Part shown: piece after piece, positions 11,719-20,364 of the stretch | Layout of the letters: each line of letters opens with the position of its first letter | How positions within the stretch are numbered: the first letter of the stretch is position 1 | Source of the DNA: Sphingobacteriales bacterium | GTDB lineage: Bacteria; Bacteroidota; Bacteroidia; Chitinophagales; Chitinophagaceae | Direction: 5' to 3' | DNA: 64,000 nt | Assembly: GCA_027484425.1 (NCBI GenBank) | Contig: JAIXSZ010000014.1 | Span: 124,001 to 188,000 of the forward strand | The notes under the pieces: generated by a model | The model's database searches: none | What the model saw: only the letters and a program-made list of their open reading frames with translations | Told to the model about the DNA's origin: nothing | Translations under genes and position numbers: made by a program

Positions 11719-11723
11719 AGTAC

Positions 11724-11731
11724 CAAAATTA
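11724..11731 (-). promoter_or_regulatory. -7 promoter box of recN
   Basis: TAATTTTG on the minus strand, matching TAnnTTTG, ends 5 nt before the recN ATG. By comparison with the rnpB promoter in this window, transcription would begin at the ATG itself. Confidence 0.5.
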
Positions 11732-11755
11732 GTGAGAACAGTGGACAACGAACAC

Positions 11756-11763
11756 TATTTTTG
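11756..11763 (+). promoter_or_regulatory. -7 promoter box of the RlmI-type gene
   Basis: TATTTTTG matches TAnnTTTG and lies 4 nt before the ATG at 11768 (1 nt before the one at 11765). It argues against the upstream start at 11732, which would lie upstream of the promoter. Confidence 0.5.
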
Positions 11764-11767
11764 CATG

Positions 11768-12937
11768 ATGAAATGTTTTTTGAGAAAGAAAATCGGCGAC
11801 CGTGTAATAAATGGGCATCCGTGGATATTTGGCAACGAACTGGGCGATAGCGAAGGAACAGCCGAACCAGGCGATATAGTAGAAGTATACTCCTATAACG
11901 GCTCTTTTGTAGGCAAAGGCTACATCAATCCCGCTTCACAAATACGCATTAGATTGCTAACCAGACAAAAAGACGACATCATAGATGATAAGTTCTTTGC
12001 ACGCCGCATACGCGAAGCTTGGGAATATCGCAAACAACTGGGATATGTAGAAAACTGCCGCCTTATTTTTGGCGAAGCAGACCAATTACCTGCGCTCATC
12101 ATAGATAAATTCAACGATTATTTCGTAATTCAAACTTTAGCATTGGGCATTGAAAAATGGAAACCAGCTATTGTAACTGCTTTGCAAAAAATATTTAGCC
12201 CCAAAGGTATTTATGAACGTAATGATGTACCTGTGCGCTCACTAGAGGGTATGGAGCAAATAAAGGGTTTTCTCTCTGAACCGTTCGACACAAATATCAT
12301 CATAAACGAGAACGGATTAAAGTTTCATGTAGATATTGAAAACGGTCAAAAAACAGGCTATTTCCTAGACCAACAAGACAACAGACGCGCCATCCAACAC
12401 ATAGTAAATGGAGCAAATGTATTAGAAGCCTTCTGCTACACTGGTACTTTCTCGCTTCATGCAGCACACTATGGCGCCAAAAGTGTAATGGGGCTTGATA
12501 TCTCTGAAAATGCTGTAGCTACCGCAAGAAGAAACGCAGAGCTCAATGGATACAGTGATATTTGTAAGTTTCAGGCAGTAAATGCATTTGACGTACTAAA
12601 GCTATGGGTAAAAGAAGGAAAACGGTATGACACAGTAATTCTAGATCCACCTGCATTTACAAAAAGCAGAGAAAATATACAAAAAGCCATAACAGGCTAT
12701 AAGGAAATAAACCTTCGAGGTATGAAGCTCGTAAAACCAGGTGGTTTTCTAGTTACTGCTTCCTGCACTAACCTTGTACCTCCAGACTTATTCCTAAAAA
12801 CCATAGAAATGGCTGCAAAAGATGCACACCGTACTCTAAGACAAGTCTGCTGGCAGACACAAGCATCAGACCACCCCATACTTTGGAATGTACCCAACAC
12901 ACAATACCTGAAATTTTTGATAGTACAAGTGCTTTAA
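11768..12937 (+). CDS. rlmI: Class I rRNA large-subunit methyltransferase, RlmI type
   Basis: Probable S-adenosylmethionine-dependent methyltransferase making 5-methylcytosine in 23S rRNA. 389 residues from ATG 11768 (11765 is also possible). An N-terminal PUA-like RNA-binding domain (about 1-75, with HPWIFGNEL) is followed by a Rossmann fold with VLEAFCYTGTFSLHA near residue 216 and GLDISENA, then DPPAFTKS near 293 and TASCTN near 330, the cysteine expected of m5C enzymes. The start is chosen from the promoter box just upstream and from family alignment (MKCFLRKKIGDRVINGHPW). Family assignment is firm; the exact RNA position modified is inferred from RlmI. Confidence 0.88.
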   Translation: MKCFLRKKIGDRVINGHPWIFGNELGDSEGTAEPGDIVEVYSYNGSFVGKGYINPASQIRIRLLTRQKDDIIDDKFFARRIREAWEYRKQLGYVENCRLIFGEADQLPALIIDKFNDYFVIQTLALGIEKWKPAIVTALQKIFSPKGIYERNDVPVRSLEGMEQIKGFLSEPFDTNIIINENGLKFHVDIENGQKTGYFLDQQDNRRAIQHIVNGANVLEAFCYTGTFSLHAAHYGAKSVMGLDISENAVATARRNAELNGYSDICKFQAVNAFDVLKLWVKEGKRYDTVILDPPAFTKSRENIQKAITGYKEINLRGMKLVKPGGFLVTASCTNLVPPDLFLKTIEMAAKDAHRTLRQVCWQTQASDHPILWNVPNTQYLKFLIVQVL

Positions 12938-12957
12938 TATAACAAACCATTGTTTCA

Positions 12958-12999
12958 CACCCCATTTTGCAGTGTCTTCTTTGGCTGCAACTTGGGGTG
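12958..12999 (+). terminator. Terminator-like hairpin after the RlmI-type gene
   Basis: caccccattttgcag at 12958-12972 pairs with ctgcaacttggggtg at 12985-12999 with two internal mismatches. It starts 20 nt after the stop codon, but only a weak T-rich stretch follows, so termination is uncertain. Confidence 0.4.
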
Positions 13000-13095
13000 T
13001 TGCTTGTTACACGTTAAGCAATTCAGTTCAGTAATTTAGAAACGAATGTCACAATATTGCTGATAAAACTTTTTTGAAAAAAAATTTTAAAATCG

Positions 13096-13123
13096 TTGTA
13101 ACTTTTCTCTACAACAGACGATA
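13096..13123 (+). promoter_or_regulatory. Possible ECF-type promoter of the sigma operon
   Basis: TTGTAAC at 13096-13102 followed by GACGATA at 13117-13123, shortly before the sigma factor ATG at 13133. A GTAAC plus CG-containing pair is typical of ECF sigma promoters, and no TAnnTTTG box is present, so autoregulation by the encoded sigma factor is plausible. This is inference from pattern. Confidence 0.35.
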
Positions 13124-13132
13124 TAATAGAGA

Positions 13133-13609
13133 ATGGACGCTAAACAGTACAACCAATGTGTGCAGGAATGGGCAGATGCTCTGTTCAGGTTCGCATGCAA
13201 GTGTACAGGGCAGCAAAGCGATGCTAATGATGTAGTGCAAAGTAGTTTTGAGGTATTGTGGCAAAAAAGAGAAGACGTGCAGCCAGCAAAAGCAAAAGCT
13301 TTTCTCTTTCAAGTCGCTTACAGGCAGTCGGTAGACAACTATCGTAAGAAATCAAAAATTAGCTTTAAAGAAGCACCAGAAGAAACCTATTCCCCTACCA
13401 ACCCTGACCTGAAAAGAATACTAGACCGAGCACTGGCACAACTTGACGAACAAGCAAGAGCACTGGTGCTGCTTAAAGACTATGAAGGGTATAACTATGA
13501 AGAAATAGGGCAAATAACCGGACTCAACGAATCGCAGGTGAAAGTATACCTGTTTAGGGCAAGGAAAATACTGAAAGAATATCTGGTAAGTGTAGAAAAT
13601 ATATTATAA
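13133..13609 (+). CDS. ECF-family RNA polymerase sigma factor
   Basis: 158 residues, usual for an extracytoplasmic-function sigma factor. Region 2 (about 5-70) has the DANDVVQSSFEVLWQKR segment that binds core polymerase and the -10 region, followed by YRQSVDNYRKK. Region 4 (about 100-155) is a helix-turn-helix, EEIGQITGLNESQVKVYLFRARK, for the -35 element. Two nt... after its stop the anti-sigma-like gene starts (13612), so they are cotranscribed and probably translationally coupled. The third gene encodes a small barrel protein, so the system probably answers an envelope signal. Subfamily not determined. Confidence 0.93.
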   Translation: MDAKQYNQCVQEWADALFRFACKCTGQQSDANDVVQSSFEVLWQKREDVQPAKAKAFLFQVAYRQSVDNYRKKSKISFKEAPEETYSPTNPDLKRILDRALAQLDEQARALVLLKDYEGYNYEEIGQITGLNESQVKVYLFRARKILKEYLVSVENIL

Positions 13610-13611
13610 AG

Positions 13612-14484
13612 ATGATAACCTGGGATAACTATGAGGAGTATATGATAATGCACGCCGATGGCGAGCTGAAGCCAGCTGAAGAGCAAGAGCTAATGAACTT
13701 TGTATTTGAGCATCCTGAACTTCAAAACGAACTGGCTGCCTATACCATGACCAAAATGATACCAGACACCACTACAACCTATTCTAAAAAACAAACACTG
13801 ACTAAACCTGAAACAACTACTAAATTAATACCATTTGGCAACTGGAAACGCAGTGCAATAGCAGCTGGTGTTGTTGCGCTGATAGGTTTCTCTTTTTATA
13901 AAGTAACTGTACAGCCTAACACAAACCCAATCTTAACTAATACAAACAATAACAGCAATCCTTCAATAACAGCCCCTACAAATAACAAATTAAAGAAACA
14001 AGAAAACAACAATTTTACCTCACCAGCAATACCAGCAACCACCGAACAAATAGAAAGTAATATTGCCGCTGTGCACCAACCAGTAAAAACACAGAAAAAT
14101 CGTGTAAAAAATACAACTAACTCAATACAAACTCAAAAAGAACGCTTAGCTACATCGAACGATGCAATAGCTAATAGCATACATTCCAAAGAGGCTATTG
14201 ACAAAATTGAACCTAATTATGTTGCGCTTGCTACTGACGAAAAAAATAATTTTGCTGTAGCTGTAACAAATGTACCTAGTGTAGCGATATACATAGACAA
14301 TGGGCAAACAACGCAGTCTTTTCTGGATAAGCTGCCGATAGATGAACTGAAAAAAGAAGGCATGGAAAATGTAACATCTGCACTGGCCAGCGGATACGAC
14401 AAACTAAATGCAATCAGACACAGTATATCTGAATCGAGCGTAACACTGAAACTGCAAAACAAAAAACTAACAGTATCTTTTTAA
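13612..14484 (+). CDS. Probable anti-sigma factor, single-pass membrane protein
   Basis: 290 residues. A cytoplasmic acidic N-terminal part (MITWDNYEEYMIMHADGELKPAEEQEL) resembles the sigma-binding domain of Bacteroidota anti-sigma factors, though no zinc-binding HxxxCxxC is present. One membrane helix follows at about 83-100 (AIAAGVVALIGFSFYKV). The periplasmic part is low-complexity, rich in Asn, Thr and Gln, and ends in a small domain (LPIDELKKEGMENV ... ITLKLQNKKLTVSF-like tail). Position directly after an ECF sigma gene, with 2 nt between, is the main evidence for the role. Function inferred from context and layout, not from a recognised catalytic motif. Confidence 0.75.
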   Translation: MITWDNYEEYMIMHADGELKPAEEQELMNFVFEHPELQNELAAYTMTKMIPDTTTTYSKKQTLTKPETTTKLIPFGNWKRSAIAAGVVALIGFSFYKVTVQPNTNPILTNTNNNSNPSITAPTNNKLKKQENNNFTSPAIPATTEQIESNIAAVHQPVKTQKNRVKNTTNSIQTQKERLATSNDAIANSIHSKEAIDKIEPNYVALATDEKNNFAVAVTNVPSVAIYIDNGQTTQSFLDKLPIDELKKEGMENVTSALASGYDKLNAIRHSISESSVTLKLQNKKLTVSF

Positions 14485-14510
14485 TCACACTAATCTTATA
14501 ATTTATTTTT

Positions 14511-15383
14511 ATGAAACTTACACTTTGCGCTACCGCCGCAATAGCCGGCTTGCTTTTTGCCAACAGTTTAATGGCTCAAGAAAAAACAGAAGAAACCGAA
14601 AAAAAGAAAAAATCTCATTCCATAAAAATTTCTAACAATGGGATCACTTTTGAAACCAATGATGGCGACAGCACTGTTACGATAAAGACAAAAGATGGCA
14701 AAACAGAAAAAAAAGATGAAGAAAAAGCTGGTAAATTCAAAACAAGCTTTGCTATGTTTGACATAGGTGTAAACCTGCTAAATGACAACACCAACTATGC
14801 CGACCCAAGCGTAGTAAACTACCTAAACGTACCTGCCAACCGTCGCAATGAAAGCTTGTTCGACTTACGCCCATCAAAATCTATTAATGTAAATATCACC
14901 CCTATAGGTGTGAAATTTGTAGCAGTGAAAACTAAAAACCAACGCCTTTACTTATCTACAGGGTTAGGATTGCAGATATACAACTTCAGATTTGAAGAAG
15001 ACCTTAGTTACAAAAAGAACCCTAATGGCATTATACTAGACACTATAAACTTCAGCAAAAACAAACTAGCTGTAAGCTACTTGAATGTACCACTGATGCT
15101 GACCGGCAAAACAAGAATGCATAAAAACACATGGCTGGTATATGGTGCTGGAGTAACTGCTGGCTACCGCCTGACCACTGTAAACAAACAAGTATCTGAC
15201 GAACGTGGTAAGATCAAAACTCGTGGCAATTTTGACCTCGCCGACTTTAATACTTGCCTTACCGCAGAGTTCGGTGTAGAAGGAGTGCTTCGGTTCTTTG
15301 CTAGTTACCAGCTCACATCAATGTATGACAATGGCATAGATCAACGTCCTATTTGTGTAGGTTTAAGATTCGGTGGCAACTAA
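14511..15383 (+). CDS. Outer-membrane beta-barrel protein of the sigma operon (PorT-like)
   Basis: 290 residues with a clear signal peptide (about 1-22, ending LMAQ). A very charged linker (EKTEETEKKKKSHSIK, then DGKTEKKDEEK) is followed by a domain of alternating polar and hydrophobic strands with aromatic ends, finishing in CVGLRFGGN, as in small outer-membrane barrels. Third gene of the sigma/anti-sigma operon, 26 nt after the second, and closed by a strong terminator at 15411. It may be the sensor or the regulated product of the sigma system. Specific ligand unknown. Confidence 0.75.
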   Translation: MKLTLCATAAIAGLLFANSLMAQEKTEETEKKKKSHSIKISNNGITFETNDGDSTVTIKTKDGKTEKKDEEKAGKFKTSFAMFDIGVNLLNDNTNYADPSVVNYLNVPANRRNESLFDLRPSKSINVNITPIGVKFVAVKTKNQRLYLSTGLGLQIYNFRFEEDLSYKKNPNGIILDTINFSKNKLAVSYLNVPLMLTGKTRMHKNTWLVYGAGVTAGYRLTTVNKQVSDERGKIKTRGNFDLADFNTCLTAEFGVEGVLRFFASYQLTSMYDNGIDQRPICVGLRFGGN

Positions 15384-15410
15384 ATTTTACGATTTATATG
15401 TCTCAAATGA

Positions 15411-15446
15411 AGGTGCAGTCTGTTCTTAACGACTGCACCTTTTTTA
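15411..15446 (+). terminator. Intrinsic terminator of the ECF sigma operon
   Basis: aggtgcagtc (15411-15420) pairs perfectly with gactgcacct (15431-15440), 10-nt loop, followed by a run of T. It starts 27 nt after the barrel gene stop. Confidence 0.9.
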
Positions 15447-15519
15447 TGTATTTCATCATTCTAAAAACTACATATCTGAACACTTGTTTGTTGTATCTTC
15501 ACCATCAAACAACTTAAAC

Positions 15520-15747
15520 ATGGCAACAACTAAAATAACCATCAACAGCAATGGCTCTATGCGAATAGAAGGCGATTTTGAAATTGCAGACAAAAATGGC
15601 AACACTTATGGCCTAGGAGGCAGAGAAGTTGTATCTATCTGCCGCTGTGGTCTCTCCAAAAACAAACCTTTTTGTGATGGATCTCATCGCGGAAATTTCG
15701 AACACGACGCAGTAGCTTTCGACCTTCCTCCTAAAAAAGAAGCATAA
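15520..15747 (+). CDS. CDGSH iron-sulfur domain protein
   Basis: 75 residues from the ATG at 15520; the longer open frame from 15484 adds a non-homologous stretch. The motif CRCGLSKNKPFCDGSH at about residues 45-60 gives the CxC...C...H ligands of a labile [2Fe-2S] cluster as in the mitoNEET family. The N-terminal part (TKITINSNGSMRIEGDFEI) is the beta-strand extension often seen in bacterial single-CDGSH proteins. No membrane segment, so probably cytosolic. It stands alone between two terminators, so it is monocistronic. Role in redox or iron-sulfur handling is inferred from the family. Confidence 0.92.
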   Translation: MATTKITINSNGSMRIEGDFEIADKNGNTYGLGGREVVSICRCGLSKNKPFCDGSHRGNFEHDAVAFDLPPKKEA

Positions 15748-15770
15748 ATCCAAAACCTACAATTGTACCC

Positions 15771-15798
15771 GCACTACTCAGTGAGTAGTGCTTTTTTT
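15771..15798 (+). terminator. Intrinsic terminator after the CDGSH gene
   Basis: gcactactc (15771-15779) and gagtagtgc (15783-15791) form a 9-bp stem with a 3-nt loop, followed by seven T. Confidence 0.88.
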
Positions 15799-15850
15799 AT
15801 GTATTTAAGTAGGAAGTCTGTAGCTTCACACAATTAAAAATTATATTTCC

Positions 15851-16780
15851 ATGAAGTTGCTTTTTACGTTGACTCTTCTCGCTAGTTCCCTCATTGTCGA
15901 GGCACAAAACTTATATATCAAAACCTTTGGCAGCCAAAGCAACCCTGCAATCCTATTTATGCACGGCGGACCCGGCTATAATTGCGCTAGTTTCGAAGCT
16001 ACTACTGCTCAAAATTTAGCAAACAATGGCTTCTTCGTCATTGTTTATGACAGACGAGGCGAAGGAAGAAGTAAAGACGCAAATGCAAAATTCACCTTTG
16101 AGCAATCGATAGATGATGTAAACACAATTTTGAATGAGTACAAACTGCAAAAAACAACTATAATTGGTCATAGTTTTGGAGGAATAATAGCTACCAACTT
16201 TGCTTCAACGTATCCTAGTAAAGTGCAGGCACTGGTGCTTGTGGGCGCCCCAATGGGACTGCAAAGCTCTTTCAGAAACATTATTGCCAAATCAAAAGCA
16301 TTGTATCTTTCTAAAAACGATAGCCTAAACCTGATGTATACTGGAATGCTGGAAAAAATGGATACCTCCAGCCTTGAATATGCAGTGTACTGTTTTGGAC
16401 ATGCAATGCAAAACAAATTTTACAACCCCAAAAACCCAAATGAGGAAGCACAAAAACTATATAGCAGCTTCAAAACAGACACTATACTCACAAGATACGC
16501 CAGCAAAATGACCCAGGAACCTACCAAAGGTTTTTGGAAAAATGAGCATTACACTACTTTGAATCTTTCTACTACCTTACAAAACCTAAAAACTAAAGGG
16601 ACAAAAATATATGGCATGTATGGTAAAGAAGATGGTCTATATTCCACAGAACAAATCATGGCATTACAGCAAATAACTGGTGATAGCAACCTAAAATATC
16701 TAGACAATTGCTCGCACAGTGTGTTTGTAGACCAGCAAACTGAATTCATTACTGCTATGAAAATGTGGGTAGGGAAGTAG
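15851..16780 (+). CDS. Secreted alpha/beta hydrolase, proline iminopeptidase-like
   Basis: 309 residues with a signal peptide (about 1-18, ending VEAQ), so it acts in the periplasm or outside. H38-G-G-P-G is the oxyanion motif typical of the S33 peptidases; DRRGEGRS follows; the nucleophile elbow is G106-H-S108-F-G-G; the acid is probably in GKEDGLY near 260 and the histidine in CSHSVF near 288. All triad elements are present, so it should be active. Substrate cannot be told: S33 relatives remove N-terminal proline, but many family members are esterases. It stands alone and converges on the WG-repeat gene with 5 nt between stops. Confidence 0.85.
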   Translation: MKLLFTLTLLASSLIVEAQNLYIKTFGSQSNPAILFMHGGPGYNCASFEATTAQNLANNGFFVIVYDRRGEGRSKDANAKFTFEQSIDDVNTILNEYKLQKTTIIGHSFGGIIATNFASTYPSKVQALVLVGAPMGLQSSFRNIIAKSKALYLSKNDSLNLMYTGMLEKMDTSSLEYAVYCFGHAMQNKFYNPKNPNEEAQKLYSSFKTDTILTRYASKMTQEPTKGFWKNEHYTTLNLSTTLQNLKTKGTKIYGMYGKEDGLYSTEQIMALQQITGDSNLKYLDNCSHSVFVDQQTEFITAMKMWVGK

Positions 16781-16785
16781 AGTCA

Positions 16786-19065
16786 CTACTCTACCTCACC
16801 TAGTTGAACAAGTATATTTCCTTTAGCATTGATGCTTACCCATTTACCTTGATACTGTACCACTGCTACGCCCTCCGAAAATTCTCCACCACTGTCAAAC
16901 TTATGAGGGATAATTGTTTTCCCTTGTTTGTTGAGGTATCCCCATTTGCCATTAAGTTTTACCGAATACAAACCCGAAGAATTATTATTAAAATAAATTT
17001 CCTCATAAACGCAAGGCGCTACAATTTCTCCATTTTTGCCTATCAATCCCCAGCCATATGTGTGGGAAACAGCAATTATACCCGTACTATCCTCAATTGC
17101 AATCCAGTTGTAGATGGCTTTGGTGATTTTTAGACCATTTTTATCTACAAGTCCAAACTTGTCAACTGATTTTAACTCACTTTCTTTCGATTCCACATAT
17201 ACAGCCCTACCTTTCACAAATTGAGTAACGTGCTGAAAAGAAATCGGCACTACTACTTTTCCTGTTTTATCTATAAATCCATATTTATCCGAATCAGATA
17301 CTCTCGCCAATCCATTTTCGAATGGATTTACATCGATTATACCCTCTTTTAGAACAATTTTCTTTTTGCCATAAATGTCCAAATAAAAACACTTGCTGTT
17401 TTCTTTAACGCCCAGCAATCCTTCTGAATAATAGAATTGTTCATCGTATTTAAAATCAAGTACAACTTTGCCAGTTTTGTCTATCATCCCCCACTTACCA
17501 TCCTTTTTCATACATGCATATCCATTCAGAAATACGTTTCCGTCTTCATATAAACAAGGCACCTTAAATTTTCCTGATGTGTCTATAAACCCATAACCAT
17601 TATTGTTTTTTACAAGCGACAACCCCTCATAAAAATCAGTAGCATCATTTAGAAATACCTCTACAATTTTTCTACCTGTTTTATCTATAAGCACATACTT
17701 TCCATTTTTTAGACACCATGCTACACCATAATTAATCTCTGTAATAGTTTCACATTCGCAGTTTTGTATTAGTTCTCCCATCTTGTTTATCAGCCCTTCC
17801 ATACCACTTACATCAGTAACCACAGCTACTCCGTTTACAAAAGAACCAATTTCCTTGTATTTACCTACTAAATGTTTCGGTTTGATTTGATTGCCATTAG
17901 CATCAAAAAAAAGAGTTACATCAGCTTCGGTTTGTGTGGTTATTAATCCATTCTCTGAATGGAAAGGTTTTGAGTAAGCAATGGGTATAAGTATTTTGTT
18001 GGTGGTATCTACACATCCCCATTTATCATTATTCTGCACAGATATCAACCCATTTCCTGCATCTACTATGTTATCATAGATAAAAGGAATTAGTTGTTTG
18101 CCAGCCAAATTCTGGCATCCCCATTTATTGCTATTTGTATCTTTTACACTCATAATACCATTATGCAATAATAATACGTCACTGTACTTGTGGTCTGTTA
18201 TTAGTTTATCATGAACATCTACTACACCATAAAAATCGCCTCTTTTAACTTTGTAATAATTGATACTATTACAGCCACCGAGTAATTTAATATCATCATA
18301 AACAAAAGGCAGCAACAGATTGTTTACACTGTCTATCAGACCATATGAGGAGCCTAGTTGCACTATAAATAAACCTTCTGTTACGCCCCACTCTTCTATT
18401 TTGTTGTACTTACAAGGTAATATTACTGTTCCTGCGCTGTTTACTACACCGTATCCGTCTTGCCTGTTATACACTATGATGTATTTTTCATAGGCACTTT
18501 CTGCAATTTTATTGTAAATAATTGGCAAAATCTCATTGTTGTTATGGTCTATGAGTCCGTATTTATCTCCTTTGTTAACAGCTATATACTGGCTATTAAT
18601 AAGCATTAATCCATCATATTGTATTGGTGTAATAACGCTTCCAGTGTGCGACACACGTCCTTTTTTGCCATTAAGTGTCACATGTATTGCATCATCTGGA
18701 AAATGAATTCCGATATCAGCTAACCTAATCTCGTCATAAATGCATTCCAGTATTATTTCACCTCTATTATTAGCTAAACCATATTTACCATCTTTAAACA
18801 ATGTGATAAATCCACTTTTGTCATTGATAGTAATATCATCATATATACAAGGGACTATTTCTTTAAAGTATGTGTTTAGCAACCCATGTTTACCATTTTT
18901 CATCACATATCTCATACTATCTTGCACTAACCACGATTCATCATACCTGCCGGTGGGAGGCAACATTTTGACAATAGCATTTCGAAGACTGTCTAAAGAT
19001 TGACTACTTGCACGCATTGGCGCAATCATTAAACATAACAGTACTAAAAGGGAGTTATAGTTCAT
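16786..19065 (-). CDS. Secreted WG-repeat protein
   Basis: 759 residues. Signal peptide at 1-22 (ends RASSQ). Almost the whole remainder is made of some 19 repeats of about 38 residues with the core KWGxIDKxGKxIxP: for example KYGLIDHNNNEILP, KWGCVDTTNKILIP, KYGFIDKTGKVVVP and KWGYLNKQGKTIIP. Such WG (KWG Leptospira) repeats form beta-structured solenoids or propellers of unknown function and are frequent in Bacteroidota. There is no sorting domain or anchor at the C-terminus. The -7 box at 19070-19077 lies 4 nt upstream of the ATG. Confidence 0.9.
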   Translation of the reverse strand: MNYNSLLVLLCLMIAPMRASSQSLDSLRNAIVKMLPPTGRYDESWLVQDSMRYVMKNGKHGLLNTYFKEIVPCIYDDITINDKSGFITLFKDGKYGLANNRGEIILECIYDEIRLADIGIHFPDDAIHVTLNGKKGRVSHTGSVITPIQYDGLMLINSQYIAVNKGDKYGLIDHNNNEILPIIYNKIAESAYEKYIIVYNRQDGYGVVNSAGTVILPCKYNKIEEWGVTEGLFIVQLGSSYGLIDSVNNLLLPFVYDDIKLLGGCNSINYYKVKRGDFYGVVDVHDKLITDHKYSDVLLLHNGIMSVKDTNSNKWGCQNLAGKQLIPFIYDNIVDAGNGLISVQNNDKWGCVDTTNKILIPIAYSKPFHSENGLITTQTEADVTLFFDANGNQIKPKHLVGKYKEIGSFVNGVAVVTDVSGMEGLINKMGELIQNCECETITEINYGVAWCLKNGKYVLIDKTGRKIVEVFLNDATDFYEGLSLVKNNNGYGFIDTSGKFKVPCLYEDGNVFLNGYACMKKDGKWGMIDKTGKVVLDFKYDEQFYYSEGLLGVKENSKCFYLDIYGKKKIVLKEGIIDVNPFENGLARVSDSDKYGFIDKTGKVVVPISFQHVTQFVKGRAVYVESKESELKSVDKFGLVDKNGLKITKAIYNWIAIEDSTGIIAVSHTYGWGLIGKNGEIVAPCVYEEIYFNNNSSGLYSVKLNGKWGYLNKQGKTIIPHKFDSGGEFSEGVAVVQYQGKWVSINAKGNILVQLGEVE

Positions 19066-19069
19066 TTCT

Positions 19070-19077
19070 CAAAAATA
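19070..19077 (-). promoter_or_regulatory. -7 promoter box of the WG-repeat gene
   Basis: TATTTTTG on the minus strand matches TAnnTTTG and ends 4 nt before the ATG at 19065, predicting a leaderless transcript. Confidence 0.45.
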
Positions 19078-19313
19078 GGTGAGTCTTTTAAACACATCTA
19101 ATTTCCACTCACCTAATAATATCTAAAAGTCAATTATTATGTCCGTAATCATCAACCATCGCGTAATGTTAACTTACTGATAGCATAAATTTGCTTGCAA
19201 TTTTTATCCAAATAATAAACTCAAAAGCAACCAAAAATATTCTTAAGAGTTTGTTTAATGTCTGTTAGAACAATAATTTACATTCTATCGTACATTTACA
19301 TTAATGGGTATAA

Positions 19314-19340
19314 TTGACGTACTTAAGATCCATAATTTTG
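19314..19340 (+). promoter_or_regulatory. Promoter of the AraC-type regulator
   Basis: TTG at 19314-19316, 16-nt spacer, then TAATTTTG at 19333-19340 (exact TAnnTTTG). Transcription would start near 19346, leaving a leader of about 38 nt before the ATG at 19384. Confidence 0.5.
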
Positions 19341-19383
19341 CACAAAAGCCTGATTGTTAAACAAAAATAGAAACTAGTATTTT

Positions 19384-20232
19384 ATGATATTAGAGTATAA
19401 AGAAGTGTCAGGGGAAGGAGTCTTTAGATTAATAAAAGAGGAAATAACATTACGGGTAAATTACTATAATCAGGCAAAAGACTACAATTTCCACACTATC
19501 GCATGGAATACTGGTAAAGACCAGAATGTAACAATAGACGAAGTGGTATATTCATTCAAAAGCAACTCTATCATCCCACTGATGCTCAACCAATCTTTTA
19601 GGTTTGGCAATCCTGCAGATATTATTGCTGTACAATTCAATAGAGAATTTTATTGTATCGTAAATCATGATGCTGAAGTGGGTTGTGTAGGATATCTTTT
19701 CTTTGGACCAAATCCTGTTATGTTCATTGCACTTGATGAGTTAAATCAAGATAGAATGCGCCAACTTTTCAACCATCTGACTGAAGAATTCATGAATCAA
19801 GAAGACATCAAAACTTCTATGCTCAGAATGCTACTAGTGCAGCTAATCATAAAAATTACACGATTATCAAAAAAACAATTCATCGGCACGGAACCTGTTG
19901 AAGATCAATTCAACCTTCTAAGACAATTTAACTTACTAGTCGAGATACACTTCAGAAAGGAAAAACAAGTTAAGTTCTATGCTGCTCTCCTCCACAAATC
20001 ACCCAAAACCATTTCAAATGTATTTGCACAATACAGCAAATACTCTCCTTTGGCTATAATCCACCAACGGGTAGTAACAGAAGCCAAGAGGTTAATATAC
20101 TACACAGACAAATCAATCAAAGAAATTGCCGCAGAATTAGGTTTCGAAGATGTATCACATTTTAGTAAATTCATCAAAGGAAATACCCAAAAAACTCCCA
20201 CTGAACTCAAAAAAGAGCATACCGAGGGATAA
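19384..20232 (+). CDS. AraC/XylS-family transcriptional regulator
   Basis: 282 residues. The N-terminal half (about 1-160) is a cupin-like sensing domain without recognised ligand residues. The C-terminal half has the two helix-turn-helix units of AraC proteins: FYAALLHKSPKTISNVFAQY near 198-217 and, in the second, KSIKEIAAELGFEDVSHFSKFIKG near 243-266, followed by TPTELK. It reads in the same direction as the seven-gene operon starting at 20365, 132 nt downstream, and is a natural candidate to control it; this is inference from position. Confidence 0.88.
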   Translation: MILEYKEVSGEGVFRLIKEEITLRVNYYNQAKDYNFHTIAWNTGKDQNVTIDEVVYSFKSNSIIPLMLNQSFRFGNPADIIAVQFNREFYCIVNHDAEVGCVGYLFFGPNPVMFIALDELNQDRMRQLFNHLTEEFMNQEDIKTSMLRMLLVQLIIKITRLSKKQFIGTEPVEDQFNLLRQFNLLVEIHFRKEKQVKFYAALLHKSPKTISNVFAQYSKYSPLAIIHQRVVTEAKRLIYYTDKSIKEIAAELGFEDVSHFSKFIKGNTQKTPTELKKEHTEG

Positions 20233-20364
20233 CTAACGAACAAGCTTAGGTTGAGTAATGCCTCCAACTAGAACATTCAGGAAAAATATACCACTATAAG
20301 GGAAATCGCAACATTGTAAGAGTCTCATAATTACACGCTATTTGCAGTAACAAAACTGATAGCG

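Larger units (their letters stand above)
19066..19383. other. Divergent promoter region between the WG-repeat gene and the AraC-type regulator
   Basis: 318 bp, AT-rich, no gene seen. It holds the minus-strand box for the WG-repeat gene (19070-19077) and a plus-strand promoter for the regulator (19314-19340). No clear operator-like inverted repeat was noticed. Confidence 0.55.

Noticed and set aside
13122-13127. Perfect TATAAT upstream of the ECF sigma gene
   Set aside because: Bacteroidota primary sigma uses TAnnTTTG; the hexamer is 5 nt from the ATG, with no -35 partner at the right distance.
12938-13132. Possible tRNA or small RNA between the RlmI-type gene and the sigma gene
   Set aside because: Only an imperfect hairpin and a promoter-like stretch are visible; no cloverleaf pairing was found.
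16786-19065. Internal repeats of the WG-repeat gene as a possible DNA repeat or CRISPR array
   Set aside because: The periodicity is of codons (about 114 nt) and the DNA units differ; it reflects protein repeats.
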